Under the pieces are notes generated by a model. That model saw only the letters and a list, made by a program, of their open reading frames with translations, did not search any database and had not been told where the DNA came from. From an uncultured Acetatifactor sp. (GTDB lineage: Bacteria; Bacillota; Clostridia; Lachnospirales; Lachnospiraceae), in the NCBI GenBank assembly GCA_910578185.1, contig CAJTPN010000001.1:258745-322744 (forward strand): DNA of 64,000 bases. The letters run 5' to 3'. Numbering within the stretch: the stretch's first letter is position 1; every line of letters begins with the position of its first letter. Below are positions 54,302-62,594 of this stretch, piece after piece. Made by a program: the position numbers and the translations under genes.

Positions 54302-54868
54302 ATGAAAAAGGACACAACAAATTTATCGGTGGGAGGCTATCTTTTTTATACGGAGAAAGATGCCCAGATTGCACGTGCCGAGGTACAGAAAATAGAATAC
54401 CTGGAAGAACGAATAGATTATTCCGCACCGGATACCATACGTTATATCTATGAAAAGGCTATTCACGAACGGATTTTCAAGACGCCGGTGGGCTTGGGAT
54501 ATCTGAAGCAGCTGAGGGATTTTTTGTTGTCCCAGCCGGGAATGGAACCGTCAGGGATCATGGATATCCCGCTTTATATCGCATATGACGGAGAGCTCAG
54601 GGAACGCACGGAACCTGCACGCTCAAGGATTGCTCCGTCAAAAAAGAAAGATACAGAAAAAATGCGATTTACGATTTCGGCATTCCTGAACGGCCTTCTG
54701 ATTTTGGCGGTGATCTGCATGTTTTATATTTCGTACAGGAGTGAACAGCCTAATATTGTAAACTATGAGAGAGCCCTCACGGATAAATATGCTTCCTGGG
54801 AGCAGGAACTGACCCAGCGAGAGCAGATGATCAGAGAGAAAGAAAAAGAACTGAAGATTGGAGAATAA
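54302..54868 (+). CDS. one-TM protein upstream of response regulator
   Basis: A 188-residue protein counted from ATG 54302, which has AGGAGG upstream. The first 120 residues are soluble and begin 'TTNLSVGGYLFYTEKDAQIA', a small alpha/beta unit. One membrane helix lies at about 128-147 ('FTISAFLNGLLILAVICMF'), and a coiled-coil tail rich in Glu and Gln follows to the end. I know no family function. The response-regulator gene starts 16 bases later, so the two are cotranscribed. It may be a membrane-linked modulator of the signalling pathway. Confidence 0.6.
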   Translation: MKKDTTNLSVGGYLFYTEKDAQIARAEVQKIEYLEERIDYSAPDTIRYIYEKAIHERIFKTPVGLGYLKQLRDFLLSQPGMEPSGIMDIPLYIAYDGELRERTEPARSRIAPSKKKDTEKMRFTISAFLNGLLILAVICMFYISYRSEQPNIVNYERALTDKYASWEQELTQREQMIREKEKELKIGE

Positions 54869-54884
54869 AGAAAGGACTTTTTCA

Positions 54885-55565
54885 ATGGACAGAGTGAAGA
54901 TATTGGTGGTGGATGACGAGAGCAGAATGCGTAAACTGGTGCGGGATTTCCTCGTAAAAAACGGCTATGATGTATTGGAGGCGGGGGATGGGGAAGAAGC
55001 GCTTGATATCTTTTACAAACAGAAAGATATCGCATTAATTGTGCTGGATGTCATGATGCCGAAACTTGACGGCCGACAGGTGTGCCGTGAAATCCGTGAA
55101 AGCTCCAAGGTGCCGATTATCATGTTGACGGCAAGGGCTGACGAACAGGATGAGCTGCAGGGGTTTGAACTGGGAGTGGATGAGTATATTGCAAAGCCTT
55201 TCAGCCCCAAGATACTAATTGCACGTATCGGGGCTATCCTGCGGCGAACAAACAGGGCGGACAGCGAGGAATCTCTAAGCTGCGGTGGTATTTTGCTGGA
55301 TAAGTCGGCCCATCAGGTTTTGATCGATGGTGAGTCGGTGGAACTGAGTTACAAAGAATTTGAGCTGTTGGCTTACTTTATGGAAAATAAGGGAATCGCT
55401 CTATCCAGAGAAAAGATACTTAATCATGTCTGGAATTATGATTATTTTGGAGATGCCCGTACCATTGATACCCATGTAAAAAAGCTTCGAAGCAAAATGG
55501 GGGACAAGGGTGAGATGATAAAGACCATCTGGGGTATGGGCTACAAGCTTGAGGTGAACAGTTAG
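54885..55565 (+). CDS. OmpR-family response regulator
   Basis: A 226-residue regulator from ATG 54885. The receiver domain has the acidic pocket Asp10-Asp11, the phospho-acceptor Asp55 in 'VLDVMMP', Thr82 and Lys104. A winged-helix domain starts near 130 and ends with 'TIDTHVKKLRSKMGDKGEM', the usual recognition helix and wing. No kinase gene follows directly. The nearest same-strand histidine kinase lies at 59668, beyond about 4 kb of accessory-looking genes, and may be the separated partner. Target genes are not known. Confidence 0.9.
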   Translation: MDRVKILVVDDESRMRKLVRDFLVKNGYDVLEAGDGEEALDIFYKQKDIALIVLDVMMPKLDGRQVCREIRESSKVPIIMLTARADEQDELQGFELGVDEYIAKPFSPKILIARIGAILRRTNRADSEESLSCGGILLDKSAHQVLIDGESVELSYKEFELLAYFMENKGIALSREKILNHVWNYDYFGDARTIDTHVKKLRSKMGDKGEMIKTIWGMGYKLEVNS

Positions 55566-55920
55566 AAACGGTATGCGTAAAAGCCGGTATTTGTGGGCGT
55601 TTTGAGGGTTTTTAGGATGCGCAGGGTAGGGTGGTTACTACAAATTTCATAGCAGGTTTTTACCGGGGCTGGTTGATATTGGTTTCAACCAGCCCCCGCT
55701 TGTTAAAAGGTGCAGTAAAGCCGTGACGTAACAGCTTTTGCGCATGGTATGAGAGCCTGGGTGACAATATAAATATACATCAGATTACCAACAACAGACA
55801 ATAGTACTTTAAGATAATGTTGCATCAATCGCAGGTAAGAAAGCAATACAGGAAAAGACAAATTAAGAAATTTGTTATATAACATAATTACCGTACGGAC
55901 AAAAATGAAGGGAGGAGATC
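55566..55920. other. intergenic region with hairpin and palindromes
   Basis: About 355 bases. A hairpin, GGGGCTGGTTG/CAACCAGCCCC (55665-55696), may end the response-regulator transcript. Two perfect palindromes, TGTTATATAACA (55873-55884) and CCGTACGG (55891-55898), lie just upstream of the AraC-GNAT gene and could be its operators. No gene is supported here. Confidence 0.5.
55665..55696 (+). terminator. hairpin after response regulator gene
   Basis: Eleven perfect pairs around a ten-base loop. The following bases are not T-rich, so strength is uncertain. Confidence 0.5.
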
Positions 55921-56706
55921 ATGAATGATTTTTTAGGCAATGCGGAGAGGTTTATCGCAGGGCATCTGCAGGACGAATTTACTCTTGAAGATATATCCTG
56001 TGCCTGCGGCTATTCGCCTTTCTATTTTGCACACAGATTCAAAGAAGAAACACATAAGACCGTAATGGAATATGTTCGCGAAAAACGTATACTTGCAGCG
56101 GCTGAAATGATAAAAAACGGCTCCGGAATATGCGCTGCGGCGATGGAGTATGGTTTTGAAACTCACGCAGGCTTTATCAAAGCATTTAAGGTCGCTTTTG
56201 GCTGCCGCCCCAGAGACTATGCCGCACATTGCTGCGGTGATTATTGGAAAGGATTTGAAAATATGAATAATTCTAAAATTGTAATCAGACCTGTGACACT
56301 TGATGACGTCAACGACCTGTGGGAAAATGTTTATAGCGCGATGACGCCGAAGGAAATTACCGAGGTTAAAATTAAGCCAGCCATGGAGAGAGAAAAAAAC
56401 CATACGGGCATTGAGCTTGCGGCGGAGGTTGACGGGACCGTTGTCATGACGCTTCCCATGAGTAAGCCCTTTTGGATTCCCCTGGGATTTCTGTGGGACA
56501 ATAATTATATTGCCAGAGGAGACGGCAGGGACGAGCTGATGAAGGCTCTGCTTGAGGAAATGAAAATCAGGTGCAGGGATATGGGCATTCAGACGCTGGT
56601 TTCTCCTCAAAGGATCGGAGACGAAGGTGTCAAAGCGTTTACCGGATTGGGCTTTAAAGAAGCTTGGGTATCTGAGGAGTGGGTCTATCTTGCAATGTCC
56701 GTATAA
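55921..56706 (+). CDS. AraC-type HTH fused to GNAT acetyltransferase
   Basis: A 261-residue two-domain protein. Residues 1-105 form an AraC/XylS DNA-binding region: first helix-turn-helix 'TLEDISCACGYSPFYFAHRF' and second 'ICAAAMEYGFETHAGFIKAF'. Residues about 118-261 form a GNAT-like domain, with 'IVIRPVTLDDVNDLWENVY' at its start and 'AFTGLGFKEAW' at its end. Its acetyl-CoA loop is 'NYIARGDGRDELMKALLEE', which lacks the canonical Q/RxxGxG. It could be a regulator whose GNAT domain senses a ligand. GGGAGGAG precedes the ATG. Confidence 0.8.
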   Translation: MNDFLGNAERFIAGHLQDEFTLEDISCACGYSPFYFAHRFKEETHKTVMEYVREKRILAAAEMIKNGSGICAAAMEYGFETHAGFIKAFKVAFGCRPRDYAAHCCGDYWKGFENMNNSKIVIRPVTLDDVNDLWENVYSAMTPKEITEVKIKPAMEREKNHTGIELAAEVDGTVVMTLPMSKPFWIPLGFLWDNNYIARGDGRDELMKALLEEMKIRCRDMGIQTLVSPQRIGDEGVKAFTGLGFKEAWVSEEWVYLAMSV

Positions 56707-56748
56707 CGTTTATAAACAAATATAACAAATAAACATATGAAAAGAAAA

Positions 56749-56779
56749 GGGGGCTGTCGGAAATGATAGATATGCCCCC
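56749..56779 (+). terminator. weak hairpin after AraC-GNAT gene
   Basis: GGGGGC (56749-56754) pairs with GCCCCC (56774-56779) around 19 bases. It is located between convergent genes. Confidence 0.35.
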
Positions 56780-56831
56780 TGTCAAGTAGAAAGGTTAAAT
56801 ATCTAAAATGAAGCGGTAATGCCGGAATGAT

Positions 56832-57162
56832 TTACATTGCTTTTATCATATTCTGGATGGAAACATATATTTCATCCAAATCAAACAGGCCGGATACTAC
56901 GTGAATGTCATGCGCTTCGTTATCAAAACATCCATGCTTCATTTCCGGCATAGTTGCTACGGGGATCGGGAGCATAGATAATGTGTTGGCCGGAAACAGC
57001 CTCGTCCAGTTTCTTCTGAAAGAGTTTTTTTGCAGCCGCTTCATTTTTTGCAAGGCGTAAGTAATCTTTTCCTGTGTAAACTTCTGCGTGAAGCAGACAT
57101 TTTAATTTATCCGCAAGGGTGGTTTTACCCGTGCAGCTTTCACCAATAATTCCAATCACCAT
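56832..57162 (-). pseudogene. P-loop NTPase, broken by internal deletion and frameshift
   Basis: From ATG 57162 (GAGGAGAAATAAA upstream) the frame reads 'MVIGIIGESCTGKTTLADKL', a clear Walker A, then 'GKDYLRLAKNEAAAKKLF' and 'GQHIIYAPDP'. The proper C-terminal part, 'MPEMKHGCFDNEAHDIHVV', appears in another frame downstream. Compared with intact homologues of this small ATPase family, about 25-30 middle residues and the frame are missing near 56965-56990. The original frame stops at about 56923. It follows the ArsR-DUF2087 gene by one base and was once part of that operon. Confidence 0.65.
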
Positions 57163-57163
57163 T

Positions 57164-57733
57164 TTATTTCTCCTCACATTCTGTCTTAACACGCCAATAT
57201 CCTTTTGCATCACGATCCAAAAGCTGTTCGCCGATCATATCCCTGCGGATTGTGCAGAAATCATCATGAAAATCTGCAATCATGATATTTACCTCCCGCT
57301 CGGAGTAGATACGGTCAAATTCAAATGCCTGGGCAATGACTTCCAGAACGATACGCTCTTTTTTTTGCTGGGCAGGGATGGCCTTCAGTTTACCGTATTC
57401 AAAGAATGTGTCAATTACCCTTTGACGGTATTCTGCATCCCGCCGGGCTTGTACTTCTGCTTCGTCAGACTTCTCTTGCAGAATTTCTAATATGCTTGTT
57501 TTGAAAATTTCCTTATTGAGAGAGTACATCATGTAATACTGACTTTTGTAGGAAACAACGGCTCCGGCATCTGCCAGCTTTTTGAGATGGAAAGACACTG
57601 TGGGCGCCGTAATATCCAACCTTTCAGCCAGTCGTTCTACATACATATCCTCGATTGCAAGTGACTTTAAAATCTGTAACCGAGACTTATCAGACAAGCA
57701 CTTAAACAGGCGTATCGCCTCTGCCTCTGTCAT
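57164..57733 (-). CDS. ArsR-type HTH regulator with DUF2087 domain
   Basis: A 189-residue regulator, started at MTEAEAIRLF. The winged helix-turn-helix is 'LAERLDITAPTVSFHLKKLA' (residues about 35-54). The C-terminal DUF2087 domain (about 120-185) reads 'KKERIVLEVIAQAFEFDRI' and 'ADFHDDFCTIRRDMI'. No metal-binding cysteines typical of ArsR sensors are seen, so the signal may not be a metal. It overlaps the upstream gene by 4 bases (ATGA), and its GGAGG lies inside that gene's end. Likely autoregulator of the operon. Confidence 0.85.
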   Translation of the reverse strand: MTEAEAIRLFKCLSDKSRLQILKSLAIEDMYVERLAERLDITAPTVSFHLKKLADAGAVVSYKSQYYMMYSLNKEIFKTSILEILQEKSDEAEVQARRDAEYRQRVIDTFFEYGKLKAIPAQQKKERIVLEVIAQAFEFDRIYSEREVNIMIADFHDDFCTIRRDMIGEQLLDRDAKGYWRVKTECEEK

Positions 57734-58101
57734 TCTTCTTCCTCCCAAATTGCTGTAAATATTTCCTTTATCTCGCTGACAGTGTCAAGTTTGATTTGTT
57801 CAATCTGCATTTTGTCCGCATCGTCATGTTTTTTGGCCTGATTGTAAGCAGTTGCCCAATTTGAAGGAATCTGTTGAATTTTAAGGATGAAAAAGCGTCG
57901 TACTGCTTCGGAGTCACCCTTGCCGGTCTTAACCGCAACGGAAAATATTGTGCGAAATATATCATAGACGTTTGCTTTTACCTTTTCAAAGACAGCCTCA
58001 TCCTTACGATCATCGGCAAGCAATTTTTTACTGCACTGCTCACATAATGATATTTGTTTGTCAAAATAACTGTTTAGCTTCGATATTTTTTGTTCAATCA
58101 T
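57730..58101 (-). CDS. hypothetical helical protein in ArsR operon
   Basis: A 123-residue, mostly helical and strongly charged protein with a Cys pair near residues 20-23 ('LCEQCSKKLL'). I do not recognise the family. It overlaps both neighbours by 4 bases (ATGA), so translation is coupled with the aminopeptidase upstream and the ArsR-DUF2087 regulator downstream. The end 'AIWEEEE' is acidic. Confidence 0.7.
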   Translation of the reverse strand: MIEQKISKLNSYFDKQISLCEQCSKKLLADDRKDEAVFEKVKANVYDIFRTIFSVAVKTGKGDSEAVRRFFILKIQQIPSNWATAYNQAKKHDDADKMQIEQIKLDTVSEIKEIFTAIWEEEE

Positions 58102-59090
58102 TGGATAACCTCTATGTCTCCGTATCCGACAAAATCAATGTGATCGGATGCTGTATTTGCGCCGCCAAACATATTGTTTGCGCCCACAGCGATATGAAAT
58201 GTTCCTGCCATTTTTTCGTCCAGCACAGTATATCCGCATAAGGTAGTTATATTAGGGTTCATTCCGATCCCAAGTTCACAGACGACTCGATTTTCCCGTG
58301 GCTGCGCTGCAAAGTGCTTTGTGATATCAGGATTACTGCTGCCAGAGACCTCGCCATCCAAAATCTGTAATGTTACATTATTGTATTTTACATCATTCAG
58401 ATAGAATGTGTCAAAGTACACACGGCCCTGTGTTTTGCTCTCCAAAGGAGCTATGTAGATTTCACCGCAGGGGAGATCTCCTTCGCCAGCATCAATGTGC
58501 CAGGTTCGCCCGGTCAATTCAAGGTACAATACACAGTCTCCGCCTGTGTGAACAGCCACCTTTTCAACTCCTGCAAAGCATTCAGCTTTATGCTTACAGG
58601 CGGTATTGACCATCTCGTAGTCAATATCATAGGCAAGGTTCATTCGCTGAATGTAATCCTGTGGGTCAAGACCTGACTCAGCAGCATTGGCCTGTGTGGG
58701 GATCCTGATTTGCGCAAATCGTTTACACTCCATGAATTTGTAAAAGAGCTGTGAAATATACTTTCGATATAAGTCCATCTGCTCATTTGATATTTGGTAA
58801 CCAAGTATGATAGGTTGATAAGCAAACACATCCAGCACAGCATCAAATTTTGAGAATAGATCAAAATAGCGATTGCCGAAACAGCTTTCTTTTGCAGAGA
58901 GGAAAATATCTCGATTGATTGAGCGGGCTTGCTGCAAGAGAACAGGTGTGGCACCTAAGGCAGCCACAGACGCAACGAAAGTATTCGCAATTTCCTTATC
59001 TGTATCTTCTCCCCAAAAGTGAACAAGAACAAGTTCTCCCGCAGAAACACCGCTTGCTTTTACAATTTTATAGATCATCTTTTTGTCCAT
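58098..59090 (-). CDS. M29-family aminopeptidase
   Basis: A 330-residue protein of the M29 (thermophilic aminopeptidase) family, metal-dependent enzymes that remove N-terminal residues from peptides. The C-terminal part carries the family pattern, 'ELGIGMNPNITTLCGYTVLD' and 'TFHIAVGANNMFGGANTASD' followed by 'HIDFV'. These include the metal-binding Glu, His and Asp. It is shorter than typical AmpS/AmpT (about 410), lacking part of the N-terminal region. First gene of a - strand operon with a near-perfect promoter. CTGGAGGATC precedes the ATG. Confidence 0.8.
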   Translation of the reverse strand: MDKKMIYKIVKASGVSAGELVLVHFWGEDTDKEIANTFVASVAALGATPVLLQQARSINRDIFLSAKESCFGNRYFDLFSKFDAVLDVFAYQPIILGYQISNEQMDLYRKYISQLFYKFMECKRFAQIRIPTQANAAESGLDPQDYIQRMNLAYDIDYEMVNTACKHKAECFAGVEKVAVHTGGDCVLYLELTGRTWHIDAGEGDLPCGEIYIAPLESKTQGRVYFDTFYLNDVKYNNVTLQILDGEVSGSSNPDITKHFAAQPRENRVVCELGIGMNPNITTLCGYTVLDEKMAGTFHIAVGANNMFGGANTASDHIDFVGYGDIEVIQ

Positions 59091-59119
59091 GATTGATCCT
59101 CCAGTTTAATATTGTATTG

Positions 59120-59160
59120 ATTATATGGTTTTCTTTTTGAAATGTCAATATTTATTTTGA
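59120..59160 (-). promoter_or_regulatory. consensus promoter and ArsR-like operator
   Basis: On the - strand TTGACA (59148-59143) and TATAAT (59125-59120), both perfect, are 17 bases apart. TCAATATTTATTTTGA (59145-59160), an imperfect inverted repeat of ArsR-site type, overlaps the -35 box and could bind the operon's regulator. Confidence 0.7.
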
Positions 59161-59504
59161 TGATTATAAAATTAAATTAGCTTTCGCTTCAGTTTCAGCA
59201 AAAAGCATTGTTGTGCTATTCCTGACAAGGGTATCCAGTATAGATAAGTCATGTCATTCCTGTAAAAAGAGGGGACGGTAAAGGCGAAAAAGTGATGAGT
59301 GGAAATAAATGGCACAAAGCAATAAATATAATAGCGGGAATCATAGATTTAAAGGGGAATTCCGGGTATGGATGGAGTATCCTATTAATTTGTTGGGAAT
59401 AGGGTAAAAATGGGCGTGACTTTTTATGGGGTTGGCGTTAGAATAGGGATAAGGGGTGAGTATTCAGGCAGTTGCCATCTGTAAATTGAGAAATAGGGTG
59501 GTTT

Positions 59505-59532
59505 TTGCCAAGTTTTTGCCCAACGGTATGAT
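59505..59532 (+). promoter_or_regulatory. possible promoter of histidine kinase gene
   Basis: TTGCCA (59505-59510) and TATGAT (59527-59532) are 16 bases apart, 135 bases ahead of the kinase ATG. Confidence 0.4.
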
Positions 59533-59667
59533 TTTATGGAATTATAGGAAATTATGTAAATTATGTGAAATATGAGGAATAGGTGGAAATAATGAACAAT
59601 AAGTGGTATAAAAGAATAGAAACCATGACGGGGATGATATAAAAGCTGGAGGCAGACAAATCATAAG

Positions 59668-61131
59668 ATGAGACATTCTATCAGAAGACAGTTTTCATTG
59701 ATTTTTATCGGATTGATGGCGGGAATGATTCTGTTGTGCTGGCTCATGAATACCTTTTTTCTGGAGCAGTATTACATTGCCAGAAAAACCGGGGTGATTA
59801 TGGGGGCATATGAGACGATCAGCCAGGCGGCCAACAGCGACACCTACAGCACAGAAGCGTTTCGGGGAAAGCTGAATGATGTCTGCGGTGTCTATAATAT
59901 CACAATCTATGTTATGGATGCAAATTCCAGGACAAAATACGCATCCATCAATGGGGGAAGTGAATTGGAGATACGGCTGATGGCCTATCTTTTTGGTGTC
60001 GATACCGATACCACAAAGGTAATCCGTGAGGGAGAGGATTATGTGGTACAGCGGGTTCGAGTGGGGGAGGACGAATATCTGGAAATGTACGGAAGGCTAA
60101 ACTCCGGTATTTCCTTTATCATGAGAACACCTGTTGAGAGTATCCGGGAGAGTGTGAAGGACGCAAACCGCTTTCAGATATATGTTGGTGTCTTAGTGAC
60201 AATGGCGGGAGGGGTTATCATTTGGCTGGTGTCCAGAAAGATAACCAGACCCATTTTGGAATTAAGTCATATTTCGGAAAAAATGGTGCATCTTGACTTT
60301 GAGGCAAAATATCAGGGGAAAACACGCAATGAAATTGATTTGTTGGGAGAGAATATCAATAAACTCTCCGCGTCTTTGGAACGATCCATCTCGGAACTGA
60401 AGACTGCGAATAACGAATTGCAAAGGGATATAGAGAAGAAGGAACAAATAGATGAAATGCGCAAGGAATTCCTGGCCAATGTTTCTCATGAGTTGAAGAC
60501 TCCCATTGCGTTGATACAGGGGTATGCGGAAGGGCTTGCAGAAGGAATCAATGACGATCCGGAGAGCAGAAGCTTTTATTGTGAAGTGATTATGGACGAA
60601 GCAGGCAAGATGAACGATATGGTCAAGAAATTATTGACCTTAAATCAACTTGAATTCGGCAATGACAGAGTGATAATGGAACGCTTTGATTTGACTGCCT
60701 TGGTCAAAAATCAGTTACAGTCAGCGGATATTCTCACAAAGCAAAATGGGATAGAGATTCGTATGGAGGAATGGCCTTCTGTTTTTGTATGGGGCGATGA
60801 ATATAAAATTGAAGAGGTATTTATGAATTATTTTTCCAACGCGGTGCATTACTGTGGCGGAGCGAAAAAGATTGTCATATCGTTGGAACAGAGAGAGGAT
60901 AAAGTGCGGGTGGGTGTATTTAATACAGGATCGCCCATTCCGGAAGAGGCCATTCCCAGATTGTGGGAAAAATTTTATAAAGTGGACAAGGCCCGGACAA
61001 GGGAATATGGTGGGAGCGGCGTGGGACTTTCCATTGTAAAGGCGATTATGGAGTCCATGAATCAGCTCTATGGTGTGGAAAATCACAGCAATGGGGTGTT
61101 GTTCTGGTTTGAGTTGGAGAGAGTGGTATAA
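59668..61131 (+). CDS. HAMP-domain sensor histidine kinase
   Basis: A 487-residue membrane kinase. Helix 1 (about 9-32) and helix 2 (about 170-188) bracket an extracytoplasmic sensor domain. A HAMP domain ('ITRPILELSHISEKMVHLDF') and a coiled coil follow. The HisKA box has the phospho-acceptor His274 in 'NVSHELKTPIALIQGYAEG'. The ATPase domain shows the N box 'FMNYFSNAVHY' and the G2 box 'GGSGVGLSIVKAIM'. No response regulator lies next to it; the OmpR-type regulator 4.1 kb upstream on the same strand is the likely partner. GGAGG precedes the ATG. Confidence 0.9.
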   Translation: MRHSIRRQFSLIFIGLMAGMILLCWLMNTFFLEQYYIARKTGVIMGAYETISQAANSDTYSTEAFRGKLNDVCGVYNITIYVMDANSRTKYASINGGSELEIRLMAYLFGVDTDTTKVIREGEDYVVQRVRVGEDEYLEMYGRLNSGISFIMRTPVESIRESVKDANRFQIYVGVLVTMAGGVIIWLVSRKITRPILELSHISEKMVHLDFEAKYQGKTRNEIDLLGENINKLSASLERSISELKTANNELQRDIEKKEQIDEMRKEFLANVSHELKTPIALIQGYAEGLAEGINDDPESRSFYCEVIMDEAGKMNDMVKKLLTLNQLEFGNDRVIMERFDLTALVKNQLQSADILTKQNGIEIRMEEWPSVFVWGDEYKIEEVFMNYFSNAVHYCGGAKKIVISLEQREDKVRVGVFNTGSPIPEEAIPRLWEKFYKVDKARTREYGGSGVGLSIVKAIMESMNQLYGVENHSNGVLFWFELERVV

Positions 61132-61176
61132 GGTCTGGCCAAGGAACCGCTTTCGGAGGATAAGGGGGTTAAAGTG

Positions 61177-62511
61177 ATGCAGGAAATTAAGGAAGAAAAA
61201 ACAAAAGTACTTCTGGTGGGAGTGGACACGGGGGAAGAAAAGGAATTTGATCATTCCATGGAGGAACTGAAAAGTCTGGCCGAAGCAGCCAATAAACAGG
61301 TGGTTGGAATCGTTGTACAGCATATGCAGGCAGTAAACAAAGCCTTCTATATCGGCACGGGCAAGGTGGCGGAGGTTCGGGACTACGCAGTGCAGTGTGA
61401 GGCGGAAGAGATCGTGTTTCACAATGCCCTTTCTCCATCTCAGGTGAGGAATTTGGGACGGGAATTGGATAGAACGGTTTTGGACAGGACAAACCTGATT
61501 CTTGATATTTTTGCTATCAGGGCAAAGACAAAGGAAGCCAAGCTGCAGGTGGAGACTGCGAGATTACAATATGTGCTGCCAAGATTGGTGGGTATGAGAG
61601 AAAATCTGAGCCGCCAGGGCGGTACGGGAGGCAAAGGCGGCGCAGGATCTGCCATGAGTAACAAAGGCGCAGGTGAGACAAAGCTGGAACTGGACAGACG
61701 TAAGATAGAGCATCGCATTAATGAGCTGGAAAAGGAACTGGAGGCCATAGCAAGGAACCGAGAGACCATGCGTAAGAAACGAAGCCAGTCCAGGATTCCC
61801 AAGGTGGCATTGGTAGGGTATACCAATGCGGGGAAATCAACTATATTGAACCGTCTGGTTGAATTATATGGAGAAAGCAGCGATAAGACCGTGTTGGAAC
61901 AGGATATGCTTTTTGCCACATTGGATACCAGTGTGCGCTTTATTAATTCCAGAGAGAGAGGAAACACAGAGGAAGAGATACCGTCGGCTATCAGGAACAG
62001 GCCGTACTATCTGGTAGATACGGTGGGATTTATTGATGAATTGCCGCACGGGCTGGTGAAGGCGTTCCGCTCCACCTTGGAGGAAGTAAAATATGCGGAT
62101 CTGCTAGTTCAGGTAGTGGACTTCTCCGATGAACATTATAAGCAGCATATGGAGACCACAGCCAGGACGTTGGAAGAACTGGGGGCTGGCAATATTCCTC
62201 AGATTATTGTTTATAACAAAGCGGACAAATGTGGCATGGAGGACCTTCCGAGGAGAAAGGACCGGCAGATTTATATGGCGGCGTCCCTGGGAAAAGGGGT
62301 GGAAGAATTGACGGAACTGATTGAAGAATGCGTTTATGCAGAATGTGTTGAGAGAGCATTTCTTTTTCCCTTTGACAAAGGTAATCTGGTGTCTTATTTT
62401 ATGGAAAATGCCACCGTGCTGAAACAGGAATATCGGGAGGACGGTGTCTGGCTTAACGTGTATTGTCATAAAAGTGACGGGGAAAAATATTCCGAATATG
62501 TGGCGGAGTAA
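61177..62511 (+). CDS. hflX: GTPase HflX
   Basis: A 444-residue ribosome-associated GTPase that splits or rescues stalled ribosomes, as known for the family. The N-terminal domain (about 1-185) includes 'FYIGTGKVAEV' and a Gly-rich 'GTGGKGGAGSAMSNKGAGE' loop. The GTPase domain has G1 'GYTNAGKST', G3 'DTVGF' and G4 'NKAD'. A GTG directly before the ATG is an alternative start. It begins 45 bases after the histidine kinase and may be cotranscribed. Length is normal. Confidence 0.93.
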   Translation: MQEIKEEKTKVLLVGVDTGEEKEFDHSMEELKSLAEAANKQVVGIVVQHMQAVNKAFYIGTGKVAEVRDYAVQCEAEEIVFHNALSPSQVRNLGRELDRTVLDRTNLILDIFAIRAKTKEAKLQVETARLQYVLPRLVGMRENLSRQGGTGGKGGAGSAMSNKGAGETKLELDRRKIEHRINELEKELEAIARNRETMRKKRSQSRIPKVALVGYTNAGKSTILNRLVELYGESSDKTVLEQDMLFATLDTSVRFINSRERGNTEEEIPSAIRNRPYYLVDTVGFIDELPHGLVKAFRSTLEEVKYADLLVQVVDFSDEHYKQHMETTARTLEELGAGNIPQIIVYNKADKCGMEDLPRRKDRQIYMAASLGKGVEELTELIEECVYAECVERAFLFPFDKGNLVSYFMENATVLKQEYREDGVWLNVYCHKSDGEKYSEYVAE

Positions 62512-62594
62512 AATAATATTTTTTTCTTGCCTGCGGAAAAGATAAGGTGTATGATTTAGGTACATGGAAAAGTACAATCAAGGTGAGGTTTATA

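Larger units (their letters stand above)
59091..59667. other. intergenic region between divergent transcripts
   Basis: About 577 bases. It holds the - strand operon promoter with an ArsR-like site (59120-59160) and a + strand promoter for the histidine kinase (59505-59532). Around 59540-59600 the DNA has short AATTATG repeats. No gene is supported. Confidence 0.5.

Noticed and set aside
55703..55885. 60-residue hydrophobic - strand frame
   Set aside because: No ribosome site, and it overlaps the probable control region of the AraC-GNAT gene.
59280..59400. short + strand frame before the histidine kinase
   Set aside because: Only about 35 codons, no clear ribosome site and no known family.
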